From the NCBI GenBank assembly GCA_038225475.1, contig JBBRRA010000001.1, positions 248,001 through 312,000 on the forward strand: a DNA stretch of 64,000 nt, given 5' to 3'. Below, in pieces: positions 13,600 to 21,587 of this stretch (position 1 is its first letter; every line of letters starts with the position of its first letter). The translations under genes were made by a program, and so were the position numbers. This DNA is from Polymorphobacter_B sp038225475 (lineage in GTDB: Bacteria > Pseudomonadota > Alphaproteobacteria > Sphingomonadales > Sphingomonadaceae). The notes beneath the pieces are model-generated. The model was not told the origin of the DNA, did no database searches, and was given only the letters and a program-made list of their open reading frames with translations.

Positions 13600-14127
13600 T
13601 TATTTTAGCTGATAGTGATCGGCAAGCCGATCGAGTGCGAGGCCGAGCACGACCTTGCCCGCGCGCGCTGGCCAGCCGAGCGCGCGTTCGGCGGTTTCCA
13701 TCCCTTCACCCGCGCAGACGACGCGCCACAGCACATCCGAAAGCCCGCTGCCGGTTGCGGCGACCGCGGCAGCAAAGCGCTGTTTTGCGGCGATCTGCGC
13801 GCTCGATGCGTCCATCGCGGCAGGCGCGCCACGCGCCGTGCTCGCGGTCGGCCCGGCATCCCAGCGCATCGTTACCGACGGACCGAGCTGCGCGCGCTCA
13901 AAGTCGGCGCGGAGCCGCTCGCCGGCCTCGAACTGCCGCGCCGAAACCATGCCGCGCCGGACCAGCCAGCCGAGCGGCGACTCCGCCAGATTGACGGTTA
14001 CCACGGCGCGATCGAGGCGCAGCGACGGCGGCAGTTGGCGCGTCGCGAACACGCGGTTCGGACCAGGCTCGGGCACATCGTCGGTCATGATTGCGGTGTT
14101 CGCCCGCGCGCGTTTCGCTTTCGTCAT
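13600..14127 (-). CDS. DUF6456 family protein, candidate cluster regulator
   Basis: 175 aa. The core ESPLGWLVRRGMVSARQFEA followed by GERLRADFERAQL, then SVTMRWDAG, and the C-terminal LWRVVCAGEGMETAERALGW, PARAGKVVLGLALDRLADHY are the DUF6456 landmarks, conserved across alphaproteobacteria. GGGAG precedes the ATG; an earlier in-frame ATG at 14151 is less likely. It lies immediately upstream of the GTA-like cluster on the same strand and divergent from an XRE regulator. My recollection is that GTA activators of the GafA/GafZ type relate to this family; that link is inference here. Confidence 0.8.
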   Translation of the reverse strand: MTKAKRARANTAIMTDDVPEPGPNRVFATRQLPPSLRLDRAVVTVNLAESPLGWLVRRGMVSARQFEAGERLRADFERAQLGPSVTMRWDAGPTASTARGAPAAMDASSAQIAAKQRFAAAVAATGSGLSDVLWRVVCAGEGMETAERALGWPARAGKVVLGLALDRLADHYQLK

Positions 14128-14219
14128 CGCCGCTCTCCCTATCTGGTGCAAAAGCGGCTTGCCATAAGCGCACCTATGTAGGACAGTGGTAAACCAGACG
14201 GGTTCAGGGAGATGATTCG

Positions 14220-14783
14220 ATGATCACGCGTATCCGCGAGGTCCGCAAGGCCAAGCATATGACGCTGCACCAGGTTGCAGCCGCGTGCCAGCCGCCGACC
14301 ACCGCGCAGACGATCGGGCGGCTCGAAACCGGCATGCGCACCGTGTCGGTCGGCTGGCTCAACCGCATCGCAGCCGCGCTCGGCGTCGAGGCGGCCGAAC
14401 TGGTGACGCTGCCCGACCGCATCGACGTGCCGGTGGCGGCGTTGCTGACTGCCGAAGGCGCGATCGCGCCGCGCCGCACCACCGCGCTGCTTCCGCCGGT
14501 TCCGGGCGGCAATGTCGTCGGCGTGACTGTCGAAGTCGCGCAGGGCGACTACCGCGCGGGCGATTCGCTGTGGCTCGAAAAGGTCGCGCCCGAGGCGTTC
14601 GGCACCGCGCTCAACCGCGACGTGCTGCTGCCGCGCGCCGTCGGGCGGTTCGCCTTTGGGCGGCTCGTCGGCGTCGATGCCAAGCGCTTGCAATTACAAC
14701 CGCTGGTGTCGGGGGCGCGGCAGATCGTGATCGCCGACGCGCCGTGGCTCGCCGTGGTCCGCAAACTGGTGCGTGAGCTTTAG
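14220..14783 (+). CDS. XRE/Cro-type helix-turn-helix regulator
   Basis: 187 aa. Residues 1-62 form a Cro/C1-type HTH (IREVRKAKHMTLHQVAAACQ ... GRLETGMRTVSVGWLNRIAA). The C-terminal 100 residues are beta-rich, with DYRAGDSLWLEK and GRFAFGRLVGVD, like an S24/LexA sensor fold, but no Ser-Lys catalytic pair is obvious. AGGGAG lies eight bases before the ATG. It is divergent from the DUF6456 gene across a 92-bp gap and could regulate it or the phage-like cluster. Targets are unknown. Confidence 0.8.
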   Translation: MITRIREVRKAKHMTLHQVAAACQPPTTAQTIGRLETGMRTVSVGWLNRIAAALGVEAAELVTLPDRIDVPVAALLTAEGAIAPRRTTALLPPVPGGNVVGVTVEVAQGDYRAGDSLWLEKVAPEAFGTALNRDVLLPRAVGRFAFGRLVGVDAKRLQLQPLVSGARQIVIADAPWLAVVRKLVREL

Positions 14784-14790
14784 GCGCGCC

Positions 14791-15204
14791 TCATTTGGCG
14801 AATAATTGCCCGATGTCGGCGAACGCCTTGAATTCGATGGCGTTGCCGGCCGGGTCGTAGAGGAACATCGTCGCCTGCTCGCCCGGCTCGCCGACGAAAC
14901 GCACATGCGGTTCGATCACGAAGCGCATGCCAAAGCTGCTCAACCGGTCGGCGAGCGCCTGCCAGTCGCGCATGTCGAGCACCAGCCCGAAATGCGGCAC
15001 CGGCACCGCGTCGCCGTCGACGGCGCTGTGCGCGACCGCGCCGCGCGCATCGGTCCGGTGCACGACGAGCTGATGCCCGGCGAGGTCGAAATCGATCCAG
15101 CTATCGCTCGAGCGCCCTTCGGGGCAGGCGAGCACCTCGCCGTAGAAATAGCGCGCGCGGTCGAGGTCATCGACCGGGATCGCGAGGTGGAAGCGCGGCC
15201 GCAC
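14791..15204 (-). CDS. VOC (glyoxalase/bleomycin-resistance fold) family protein
   Basis: 137 aa, a single VOC unit: RFHLAIPVDDLDRARYFYGE at the start, HFGLVLDMRDW in the middle and a C-terminal MFLYDPAGNAIEFKAF, where the Glu is the usual metal ligand. Members are metal-dependent lyases, isomerases or binding proteins; the substrate cannot be told. It is convergent with the XRE gene and lies 3 bp from the end of the DUF1465 gene, probably one minus-strand unit with it. Confidence 0.85.
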   Translation of the reverse strand: MRPRFHLAIPVDDLDRARYFYGEVLACPEGRSSDSWIDFDLAGHQLVVHRTDARGAVAHSAVDGDAVPVPHFGLVLDMRDWQALADRLSSFGMRFVIEPHVRFVGEPGEQATMFLYDPAGNAIEFKAFADIGQLFAK

Positions 15205-15207
15205 GGC

Positions 15208-15573
15208 TCAGACGCCCTGCGCCAGCGAACGGACATCGGCGTACAGCGCGCGCGTGCTTTCGGCGATACGCCGCGCCGGTTCGGGCAGTTTACCGCTGAG
15301 CGGCGGCTCGTCGATACCATTGTCGAGAATGTTCGAACGGCCGATGACGTTGCCCGCCGCCATTTCCTGCTGCGTCAGCACCCATGACACCACCGCGAGC
15401 AGCCGCGCGGTGACGCGCACCGATTCGGTGGCGATCGCAGCGCGCAGTTCGGGCGTCATCGCGGTTCGCGCCTCGACGCCGTCCCGGTCGAAATAGCCGC
15501 GCGCCGCTTCGGCCAGCCGCATCGTATCGCGGTAGATCGACGCCACCCGGTCGGCGGCAACCGCCGTCGTCAT
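15208..15573 (-). CDS. DUF1465 family protein (RcdA-like)
   Basis: 121 aa, nearly all helix: VASIYRDTMRLAEAARGYFD, VTARLLAVVSWVLTQQEMAA and a C-terminal PARRIAESTRALYADVRSLA. This is the DUF1465 pattern, the family of RcdA. In Caulobacter RcdA is an adaptor in ClpXP-mediated degradation of the cell-cycle regulator CtrA. The ATG overlaps the stop of the TPR gene (ATGA), so the two are coupled. It is shorter than Caulobacter RcdA (about 170 aa), as is usual in sphingomonads. Confidence 0.8.
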   Translation of the reverse strand: MTTAVAADRVASIYRDTMRLAEAARGYFDRDGVEARTAMTPELRAAIATESVRVTARLLAVVSWVLTQQEMAAGNVIGRSNILDNGIDEPPLSGKLPEPARRIAESTRALYADVRSLAQGV

Positions 15574-16133
15574 GCCGCCATCGATTTCTTGGCGCGCACC
15601 ACTGCAAAGCGCCGCAGCTCGTCCGCCGGAGCATCCCAATCGGGCGCAAGCCGCGCCGCCTGATTGTAGTCGGCATAGGCATCGCGCACCGCGCCTGCCA
15701 TCTCATCGGCGATACCGCGCGCATAATAAGCGATTGCGGCGTTGGCGGGATGCAGCGCGAGCCCTGCCGTTAGCGCGGCAATCGCCGCCTCGGCATGACC
15801 ACCGAGCGCATTGAGCGCGATGCCCTTGTTGATGTGCGCCTCCGCCAGCCCGGGATCGACCGCAAGCGCCGCGTCATAATCGGCGATCGACGCGGCAAAG
15901 CTCCCCTCGCGCGCCTTCAGGATACCGCGGTTGACCAGCGTTGCGGCGCGGTCGTGCGGCGCAAGGTGGCGGCTGTCGAGCGCGCGGCTGCAGGCGGCGA
16001 TACCGCGCGCCGAAGGGCCAGCCTGCTGCGCCGCATCGAAACACGCCGGGCCCGGCCGCTGCGCTGCCCCCCACGCGTGCGCGGGTGCGCCGATCAACAC
16101 CGCCGCTGCACCGGCCGCCAGCAGCCGGATCAT
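15570..16133 (-). CDS. Exported TPR-repeat protein
   Basis: 187 aa. A signal peptide (MIRLLAAGAAAVLIGAPAHA) is followed by three tetratricopeptide-like units: TLVNRGILKAREGSFAASIA, AHINKGIALNALGGHAEAAI and IAYYARGIADEMAGAVRDAY. The ATG at 16133 gives a clean signal peptide with AGG upstream; an earlier in-frame ATG would bury it. Such proteins act as periplasmic scaffolds. Partners are unknown. Confidence 0.8.
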   Translation of the reverse strand: MIRLLAAGAAAVLIGAPAHAWGAAQRPGPACFDAAQQAGPSARGIAACSRALDSRHLAPHDRAATLVNRGILKAREGSFAASIADYDAALAVDPGLAEAHINKGIALNALGGHAEAAIAALTAGLALHPANAAIAYYARGIADEMAGAVRDAYADYNQAARLAPDWDAPADELRRFAVVRAKKSMAA

Positions 16134-16183
16134 GATGTGCCTGTCATTGCTCGCTTTTAACATAGTCACCGCATGTTCCCAAC

Positions 16184-16381
16184 CTAGGCGATGATATCGG
16201 GGACGATCATGTCATGCAGTGTGGCAATCTCGTCGCGCAATCGCAATTTGCGTTTTTTGAGCCGCGCCAGCTGGATCTGGTCGTGCCCGACAACGCCCTG
16301 CAGCGCCTCGATCGCGGCATCGAGATCGCGGTGCTGCTGCCGTACGGTTTCGAGCCGTGCGCGTACGTCGAACTCATCCAC
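16184..16381 (-). CDS. YdcH (DUF465) family small protein
   Basis: 65 aa from a GTG with GGGGTGAA upstream. It has the YdcH pattern: RLETVRQQHRDLDAAIEALQ, then QIQLARLKKRKLRLRDEIAT, a short helical hairpin. Function is unknown. It is divergent from a second YdcH-like gene at 16588, with about 200 bp between them that shows no other feature. Confidence 0.8.
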   Translation of the reverse strand: MDEFDVRARLETVRQQHRDLDAAIEALQGVVGHDQIQLARLKKRKLRLRDEIATLHDMIVPDIIA

Positions 16382-16587
16382 GCCTTCACCCCTGGTGCCC
16401 GAGTCGCCGCGCCGCTCATTCGGCAACCGACGCAACCCGCAGCCTATCGGAAAGCCGCTACCACCGATAGCAGTCGCAGCCGGTGGCCGCTCAATATGCT
16501 GGGCCTGTCGCGGCGTTATCAAAATGCCAAGACAATCGTGATTTGCTGTGATCTTGTTGTTGGCCGAAACCCTGTCTGCGAGGTTCT

Positions 16588-16746
16588 ATGACCGCTGCAC
16601 ACCGCGTCTCCCTGTCAGAAAAGCACGCCCGGCTCGAGGCGACATTGGTCCGCGAAGCCAGCCACCCGCTTCCCGATACGCTGCGCATCATGGCGCTTAA
16701 AAAGGCCAAGCTGCGCCTGAAGGAAGCGCTGACGCTCGAATCCTAG
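16588..16746 (+). CDS. YdcH (DUF465) family small protein
   Basis: 52 aa, with GAGG four bases before the ATG. It contains LSEKHARLEATLVREASHPL, then RIMALKKAKLRLKEALTLES, the same helical-hairpin family as the divergent gene at 16184. It ends 7 bp from the convergent dksA stop. Function is unknown; paired YdcH genes near dksA are common in sphingomonads as far as I recall. Confidence 0.78.
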   Translation: MTAAHRVSLSEKHARLEATLVREASHPLPDTLRIMALKKAKLRLKEALTLES

Positions 16747-16753
16747 CCGCGGC

Positions 16754-17248
16754 TCAATCGTCGCGCGTGACGCGTTCGATGCGCTCGTGGCGCTCCTGTG
16801 CCTCGAGCGTCATCGTCGCGATCGGCCGCGCTTCAAGCCGTTGCAGCGAAATCGGCTCGCCGGTGACTTCGCAATAGCCATAGTCGCCGGTTTCGATCCG
16901 CCGCAGCGCCGCATCGATCTTGGCGATCAGTTTGCGCTGCCGGTCGCGCGTGCGCAATTCGACTGACCAGTCGGTTTCGGTCGATGCGCGGTCGTTGACA
17001 TCGGGTTCGCGCAACGATTCGGACTGCAGCGTCGCCAGCGTCTCGCGCGCTTCGCGCAGGATATCTTCTTTCCAGAACACCAGCTTGCGGTGGAAATAGG
17101 CCAGTTGCAACGGGCTCATGAACGGCTCGCCGCCATGCGGGACATAGCTTTCCGGCACCTCGACGTTGGCAACGGCGACGTCACTCTCGGCAAGCTCGAC
17201 TGCCAACCCGTGATGGCCCTCGCCGACGTTTTCTACGCGTTCCGACAT
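16754..17248 (-). CDS. dksA: RNA polymerase-binding transcription factor DksA
   Basis: 164 aa. The N-terminal coiled-coil region (FMSPLQLAYFHRKLVFWKED) carries the DksA pattern, and the C-terminal domain reads ETGDYGYCEVTGEPISLQRL followed by EARPIATMTLEAQERHE. The canonical four-cysteine zinc finger is reduced to one Cys, with Thr and Ala at the others, as I recall for alphaproteobacterial DksA. The protein binds the RNA polymerase secondary channel and acts with ppGpp in the stringent response. GAGGG precedes the ATG. Convergent with the YdcH gene. Confidence 0.92.
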   Translation of the reverse strand: MSERVENVGEGHHGLAVELAESDVAVANVEVPESYVPHGGEPFMSPLQLAYFHRKLVFWKEDILREARETLATLQSESLREPDVNDRASTETDWSVELRTRDRQRKLIAKIDAALRRIETGDYGYCEVTGEPISLQRLEARPIATMTLEAQERHERIERVTRDD

Positions 17249-17380
17249 CGACCCTCGCTCCCGCCCGGCCTTGTAGATGTAAAACGTCTTGATCCAGCCC
17301 TGCGTCGATCGCCTGCGCCGGACCACCCCTTGGCGCGGCTTATAGGGAAGCGCTTTTGCCCAAACAAGAGCATCGTGACA

Positions 17381-18292
17381 TCATCTCACCTCAAGCTTTT
17401 CAGGACGTCCGACCCCGGTGATTGCGACCGGATGCCGCGGCGTCAGCCGCGCGACGACTGCCGCCAGCGGCTCGACCAGCGTCGTCATCCAATAGGCATT
17501 GGCGTGGAGCAGATGGTCCGCATCAACCATCATCCCGACGTGCCCGGGGAAAAACACCAGATCACCGCGCTGCAGCGCTGCAACGGCGATATCGGCACCG
17601 AAACGTCGCAGCTGCTGGTCTGAATCGCGCGGGCAATCGATGCCGGTGGCGCGCAGCGCGGTCTGCACCAGCCCCGAACAATCGATCCCGGCGCGCGTCC
17701 GGCCGCCCCAGACATAGGGCGTGCCGATAAACGGCAACGCGACCGCCACCGCATCGACGGTGCGGTCATCGACGGGCAGGACGTGGCGGCAATGGACGAA
17801 GCCGCCGCCTTCGAGCGCCATGAAGTCAGCGACTGGTTCGGCACAAACCGGCGACCCGAGGTACAGCGTGTCGCGCACGGCGGTCTTGATATCGGGCGCA
17901 GCGAACACCGGCGCGGCGGGCGCGCCGATGCGGTGCATGGCGACCGGTCCCGGCGGTGCCAGCGCCGCGCGCGCCACCCACCCGACATAGCCGTCATGGA
18001 CGCAGCTCCCCCACGCCCAGCCGCCGACATCGTCGATCACGTCGAACGCTTCGCCGTAAAGCAGCGCGCTGACCGCGGTCGAGGCGGCGTCGGGGGCAGC
18101 GTGGAGCACCGTCGATGGCGCAGTGCTGACCAGCCGGACCGGATCGGCATAGCGCGCCGCAATCACACCCGCCGCCAGCGCTGCGCTTGCCAAGTCGGGG
18201 CGATACGCGTTGATGCGGTGGTCGAGCGCGACCGACGGTCCGCTCAGATGCGTCTGCCTAATGGGCGACCTGACGCCGCTCGGCGGGCTCAT
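17381..18292 (-). CDS. SH3-containing NlpC/P60 peptidase
   Basis: 303 aa with no clear signal peptide. Residues 50-115 form a bacterial SH3-like domain (LLYGEAFDVIDDVGGWAWGS), and residues 180-300 an NlpC/P60 domain with catalytic Cys205 in GIDCSGL, His251 in FPGHVGMMV and a third polar residue near His263 in LLHANAY. Members cleave D-Glu/meso-DAP bonds in cell-wall peptides. The start overlaps the end of the MarR-like gene by 35 bp, so the two are probably co-transcribed. Confidence 0.85.
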   Translation of the reverse strand: MSPPSGVRSPIRQTHLSGPSVALDHRINAYRPDLASAALAAGVIAARYADPVRLVSTAPSTVLHAAPDAASTAVSALLYGEAFDVIDDVGGWAWGSCVHDGYVGWVARAALAPPGPVAMHRIGAPAAPVFAAPDIKTAVRDTLYLGSPVCAEPVADFMALEGGGFVHCRHVLPVDDRTVDAVAVALPFIGTPYVWGGRTRAGIDCSGLVQTALRATGIDCPRDSDQQLRRFGADIAVAALQRGDLVFFPGHVGMMVDADHLLHANAYWMTTLVEPLAAVVARLTPRHPVAITGVGRPEKLEVR

Positions 18293-18638
18293 CGGAGTCC
18301 GGTCGCGCAATGAGGTCCGAAAATTCGTCGAGGAACGCAGTCCCCAGCGCCGTCTTCTCGACGAAGATATTGCGCAGGTCGCTTTCGTCCTTCTGCCGCC
18401 GCAGATAGCCGAGCGTTCCCAGCGTGTTGAGCGCGCGCGTCACCACCGGTTTCGAAACGTGCAACCGCGCCGCAAGCCCGCGCACCGTATGCGGCCCGGG
18501 CAACAGATAGACGATCATCAACAACGCCATCTGCCGGTTGGTCAGATCGGGCCGCGCCGACTGCACATATCCGATAAGCGTATCCATCCACGCCCCCAGC
18601 GGACCTTCCGGCACGTCGTGCCCAGTCATCGCTCGCAT
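18258..18638 (-). CDS. MarR-like winged-helix protein
   Basis: 126 aa. It has DLTNRQMALLMIVYLLPGPH, then TVRGLAARLHVSKPVVTRAL and NTLGTLGYLRRQKDESDLRN, a compact winged HTH of the MarR type with wing residues. GAGG lies seven bases before the ATG. It is placed between the aminopeptidase and the NlpC/P60 genes on the same strand, an arrangement I have seen in sphingomonads. Its targets are unknown; it may regulate the overlapping peptidase gene. Confidence 0.8.
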   Translation of the reverse strand: MRAMTGHDVPEGPLGAWMDTLIGYVQSARPDLTNRQMALLMIVYLLPGPHTVRGLAARLHVSKPVVTRALNTLGTLGYLRRQKDESDLRNIFVEKTALGTAFLDEFSDLIARPDSDEPAERRQVAH

Positions 18639-18751
18639 AAATCGACCTCGCCACTACTGTATACATCGGCTCCCCGAACCGGTGTCCGGGGGCGTCAGGC
18701 ATTAAACGGATGGGGCGGCGAATTCGTTGCATCATCGGCACGGTCTTTACC

Positions 18752-20134
18752 CTAGCGTGCGGTGAAACGGTTTTGCAGCGCCAGCCATACCGCCTGCAAA
18801 CTGCCCGCAGCGCCGCCCTTCGGACGGCCGGGGCGCGCCGACGGCGACCAGCCGTACAGGTCGAAATGCGCCCACACCGTGCCCGGCGTGACGAACCGGC
18901 CGAGGAACAGCGCGGCTGTGATCGCTCCGGCAAAACCGCCCTCCCCGGCATTATTCAAATCGGCGATCGTCGACGATAGCATCTCGCGATACCCCGGCCA
19001 CAGCGGCAGCCGCCACAGCGGATCGCCGGTCGCCTTGCCCGCCGCCAGCAGCGCATCCGCCAGCGCATCGTCATGCGTGAACAGCGCCGGCAGGTCGGGG
19101 CCGAGCGCAACGCGCGCCGCGCCGGTCAGCGTCGCAAAGTCGAGCAGCAACTCCGGTGCATCCTCAAGCGCGAGCGTCAGCGCATCGGCAAGAATCAGCC
19201 GTCCTTCGGCGTCGGTATTGCCGATCTCGACCGTCAGCCCGGCGCGTGTCGCCAGCACGTCGCCGGGGCGAAAGGCGTTGCCCGCGACGGCATTTTCGAC
19301 CGCCGGGATGATCAGCCGCAGCCGAACCGGCAGCCGCGCCTCCATCACCAGCCGCGCCAGCGCCAGCGCGTGCGCCGCGCCGCCCATGTCCTTTTTCATC
19401 AGCGCCATGCCGGTCGACGCCTTCATGTTGAGGCCGCCGCTGTCGAAGATCACGCCTTTGCCGACCAGCGTCAGCCGCGGCGCGCCCGGATCGCCCCAAC
19501 GCAGGTCGATCAGCCGCGGCGCCCGCGCGGCGGCGCGGCCGACGGCATGCACCGCGGGAAAGCCTTCGGTCAGCAGCGCCTCGCCGGTGACGACGCGCAC
19601 CTCGGCTCCCCAAAGCTGCGCCTCGCGCGTCACGGCTGCAGCGAGTTCGGCGGGGCCAAGATCGTTCGCCGGCGTGTCGATCAGGTCGCGGACCAGCGCG
19701 GTCGCCGCCGCCATCCGCACCGCCGCCGGAATCGCCGCAGCGTCGATCGCCAGCAGCACGCGCGGTTCGCGCGGCGGCACGGTGCTGCGGTAGCGGTCGA
19801 AGAAATGCTGCGCCATCAGCCAGCCGTGCATCGCCGCGCCCGCCGGACGGTCGGCGAGCCGGTAGCGCCCGGGCGGCAGCCGTGTCGCCGCCGCTGCCAG
19901 ATCCCAAAGCTCGTCGCCGTCACCGCCAACGCCGATCAGCGCGCCCCAGCCCGCGCCGTCGGGCACGATCACGACTTCGCCGGGTTGCGCGGCAAAGCCG
20001 TTCGCCGCAACCGCGCTGCGCACCGCCTCGCCCTGGGTTGCGAGCCAGTCTGCGAGGCCGGCGGCATTGAGCGTGCGCACTAGCTGCGCCGGGCCGCCTG
20101 CATCGGGCAGCAGCAACGCGGCAAAGTCGGTCAC
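18752..20134 (-). CDS. Leucyl aminopeptidase family protein (M17)
   Basis: 460 aa from a GTG overlapping the rimO stop. The C-terminal catalytic domain has the M17 landmarks: LVGKGVIFDSGGLNMKAS, MALMKKDMGGAAHALALA, VGNA-type loop AVAGNAFRPGDVL and the signature NTDAEGRLILADAL, which holds the two-metal ligands and the catalytic Arg. The N-terminal domain is short, as in the PepB-like subgroup. It is a cytosolic enzyme that removes N-terminal residues from peptides. Likely an operon with rimO upstream. Confidence 0.92.
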   Translation of the reverse strand: MTDFAALLLPDAGGPAQLVRTLNAAGLADWLATQGEAVRSAVAANGFAAQPGEVVIVPDGAGWGALIGVGGDGDELWDLAAAATRLPPGRYRLADRPAGAAMHGWLMAQHFFDRYRSTVPPREPRVLLAIDAAAIPAAVRMAAATALVRDLIDTPANDLGPAELAAAVTREAQLWGAEVRVVTGEALLTEGFPAVHAVGRAAARAPRLIDLRWGDPGAPRLTLVGKGVIFDSGGLNMKASTGMALMKKDMGGAAHALALARLVMEARLPVRLRLIIPAVENAVAGNAFRPGDVLATRAGLTVEIGNTDAEGRLILADALTLALEDAPELLLDFATLTGAARVALGPDLPALFTHDDALADALLAAGKATGDPLWRLPLWPGYREMLSSTIADLNNAGEGGFAGAITAALFLGRFVTPGTVWAHFDLYGWSPSARPGRPKGGAAGSLQAVWLALQNRFTAR

Positions 20135-21450
20135 AGCGGCACCCCGAGCAAGTCGTAATCCTCCGCCGCCTCGATCTGGACCGCGACAATCTCGCCGACC
20201 TTGATGCCGCCAGCGTCGCGCAGATGGACCTGGCCGTCGATCTCGGGCGCGTCGGCGTAGCTGCGCCCCGACGCCCCGCCGTCGTCGTCGACGGCGTCGA
20301 TCAGCACATCGAGCGTGCGTCCGACCTTGGCTTCGAGCCGCCGCGCCGAGATCAGCGCCTGCGCCGCCATGAAGCGATGCCAGCGCTCCTCCTTCAAGTC
20401 TTCGGGCACTGCACCCGGCAGGTCGTTTGCCGCGGCGCCCGCCACCGCCTCGTATTTGAAGCAGCCGACGCGGTCGAGCTGCGCATGGCCCAGCCAGTCG
20501 AGCAGATAGTCGAAATCGGCAGCGGTCTCGCCGGGGAAGCCGACGATGAACGTCGACCGCAGCGCGAGGTCGGGAACCATCGACCGCCACGCGGTGATCC
20601 GGTCGAGCACCTTCGCCTCGTTCGCAGGACGCCGCATTGCGCGCAGCACCGACGGCGACGCGTGCTGAAACGGAATGTCGAGATAGGGCAGCACGAGGCC
20701 GTCGCGCATCAGCGGGATCAGCGCATCGACGTGCGGATATGGATAGACATAATGCAGCCGCACCCACGCGCCGAGCTGCCCGAGCTCGCGCGCCAGGTCG
20801 GTAATGTGGGCGCGGCGCGCGCGGCCTGCCAGCATCGATTCGGCATGGCCGATGTCGACGCCATAGGCCGAGGTGTCCTGGCTGATCACCAGCAGCTCGC
20901 GCGTGCCGCCTTCGATAAGCTTCTCCGCCTCGCGGATAACGCCGTTCGCCGGACGGCTGACCAGATCGCCGCGCAGGCTGGGGATGATGCAGAATTTACA
21001 GCGGTGGTTGCAGCCCTCCGAAATCTTCAGATAGCTGTAGTGCGGCGGGGTCAACTTGACCGGCGCAAGGTCAAGATACGGCGACGGCGTCGCTGGCGCT
21101 GCGGCGTGCACGGCCGCGACAACCTGGCTGTATTGCTGCGGGCCGGTGATCGCCAGCACCTTGGGAAAGCGCGCCTGGATCATCTCGGCCTCGTGACCAA
21201 GGCAGCCGGTCACGATGACCCGGCCGTTTTCGGCCAACGCCTCGCCGATCGCGTGCAGGCTTTCGGCCTTGGCGGTATCGAGGAAGCCGCAGGTATTGAC
21301 CAGCACGACATCGGCATCGGCATAGGTTCCCGACAGGCGGTAGCCGTCGGCGCGCAGCTGGCTGAGGATGCGTTCGCTATCGACCAGCGCCTTGGGGCAG
21401 CCTAGCGATACCATGCCGACTTTCGGACTTAAGGGGAGGGTAACGGTCAT
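20131..21450 (-). CDS. rimO: Ribosomal protein S12 methylthiotransferase RimO
   Basis: 439 aa. The N-terminal UPF0004 domain starts VGMVSLGCPKALVDSE, with further iron-sulfur cysteines in NTCGF and GCLGHEAE. The radical SAM CxxxCxxC is in EGCNHRCKFCIIPSLRG, and a C-terminal TRAM domain ends the protein. SLGCPK and the SLRG after the radical SAM cluster are typical of RimO as opposed to MiaB. It adds a methylthio group to an Asp of ribosomal protein S12. Confidence 0.95.
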   Translation of the reverse strand: MTVTLPLSPKVGMVSLGCPKALVDSERILSQLRADGYRLSGTYADADVVLVNTCGFLDTAKAESLHAIGEALAENGRVIVTGCLGHEAEMIQARFPKVLAITGPQQYSQVVAAVHAAAPATPSPYLDLAPVKLTPPHYSYLKISEGCNHRCKFCIIPSLRGDLVSRPANGVIREAEKLIEGGTRELLVISQDTSAYGVDIGHAESMLAGRARRAHITDLARELGQLGAWVRLHYVYPYPHVDALIPLMRDGLVLPYLDIPFQHASPSVLRAMRRPANEAKVLDRITAWRSMVPDLALRSTFIVGFPGETAADFDYLLDWLGHAQLDRVGCFKYEAVAGAAANDLPGAVPEDLKEERWHRFMAAQALISARRLEAKVGRTLDVLIDAVDDDGGASGRSYADAPEIDGQVHLRDAGGIKVGEIVAVQIEAAEDYDLLGVPL

Positions 21451-21587
21451 CGCTACTCTGTAGGGCCAACTGCGCCGCGTCGCCAGTGCTGCACTGCGGT
21501 GTGTATTAGGTAGCTATCGCGGGTTTGACGACGCGGCTGCGCCGAAGTAGCGATGGCGGCAGCCAGACATCAAAACGGGGTATGCTC

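Noticed and set aside
13488..13600. A CtrA site (TTAA-N7-TTAA) in front of terS, as GTA control often involves CtrA
   Set aside because: No such pair is present in this gap; CtrA could still act through the regulators.
1..14200. An intact, excisable prophage with integrase and att sites
   Set aside because: No integrase, excisionase, replication gene or tRNA-associated repeat is visible on the right side, and the gene order fits a GTA. The left side is outside the window, so this is not excluded for good.
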